A DNA stretch of 64,000 bases from Hyphomicrobiales bacterium (GTDB taxonomy: Bacteria > Pseudomonadota > Alphaproteobacteria > Rhizobiales > Rhizobiaceae): assembly GCA_900489925.1 (NCBI GenBank), contig UEHQ01000017.1:1-64000 (forward strand). The letters are read 5' to 3'. Within the stretch, counting starts at the first letter, position 1; the number at the start of each line of letters is the position of its first letter. The translations under genes and the position numbers were made by a program. Below are positions 63,983 through 64,000 of the stretch, in pieces. The notes beneath the pieces are model-generated. The model saw only the letters and a program-made list of their open reading frames with translations. It had not been told where the DNA came from and made no database searches.

Positions 63983-64000
63983 AAGACCTGCCCATGCAGC

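Overview
The window reads as part of a secondary replicon (plasmid or chromid) of a member of the Rhizobiaceae or a close relative. The main evidence is a complete repABC replication/partition operon on the minus strand (7152-10751), together with rhizobial gene types: an aerobic CobFGHIJKLM series, an ExoF-like exopolysaccharide exporter, a single-domain RibB under an FMN riboswitch, and a DUF1127 peptide. Coding DNA is GC-rich, while several regulatory gaps (about 44.6-45.0 kb, 48.0-48.5 kb and 56.7-57.0 kb) are strongly AT-rich.

Layout. 0-5.4 kb: 3' end of a sugar/polyol ABC importer (permease fragment, binding protein, double-domain ATPase) followed by two short-chain dehydrogenases flanking a triosephosphate-isomerase paralogue; this looks like a polyol, perhaps tetritol, catabolic operon. 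5.5-7.0 kb: FMN riboswitch and ribB, then a small His/Tyr-rich secreted protein. 7.1-10.8 kb: repC, repB and repA with a candidate origin, a counter-transcript region and a weak parS candidate. 11.0-12.7 kb: ECF sigma factor, cupredoxin and DUF4142 protein in one minus-strand unit. 12.9-22.1 kb: peptide utilisation, with a GcvA-type LysR regulator divergent from an M17 aminopeptidase, a proline iminopeptidase and a five-gene Dpp-type transporter. 22.1-34.9 kb: mixed accessory genes (EamA exporter with an apparent ATC start, SbmA/BacA-like ABC exporter, adenylate cyclase remnant, DUF1127 peptide, two small membrane proteins, ureohydrolase, diguanylate cyclase, DHA2 efflux pump, DUF2147 protein, flavin monooxygenase, metallophosphoesterase). 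34.9-37.4 kb: LysR regulator divergent from a HAD hydrolase and a class II aldolase. 37.5-44.6 kb: cobF-G-H-I-J, cobK (reverse), cobL and cobM, a nearly complete aerobic corrin-ring segment. 45.0-48.0 kb: LuxR-type regulator, sterol-desaturase-family protein and a second EamA exporter. 48.5-62.8 kb: exopolysaccharide locus (OPX, Wzz/GumC, a CpsD-like protein lacking the P-loop lysine, ExeA-type ATPase, three glycosyltransferases, an initiating sugar-phosphate transferase, rmlBDAC for dTDP-L-rhamnose). 62.9-64.0 kb: LacI-family regulator preceded by a palindromic operator.

How it fits together: the replicon carries nutrient scavenging (polyol, peptide), cofactor synthesis (riboflavin precursor, cobalamin), detoxification/efflux and a rhamnose-containing surface polysaccharide. 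The polysaccharide locus has initiation, assembly, chain-length and export functions, but no flippase or polymerase is visible inside the window. No CRISPR array, tRNA, rRNA or intact insertion sequence was seen. I did not find a clearly new system. The most unusual items are the P-loop-deficient CpsD homologue in the polysaccharide operon, the ATC-start exporter, the frameshifted cyclase remnant, two minus-strand hairpins marking a possible unannotated transcript, and the sigma/cupredoxin/DUF4142 unit.
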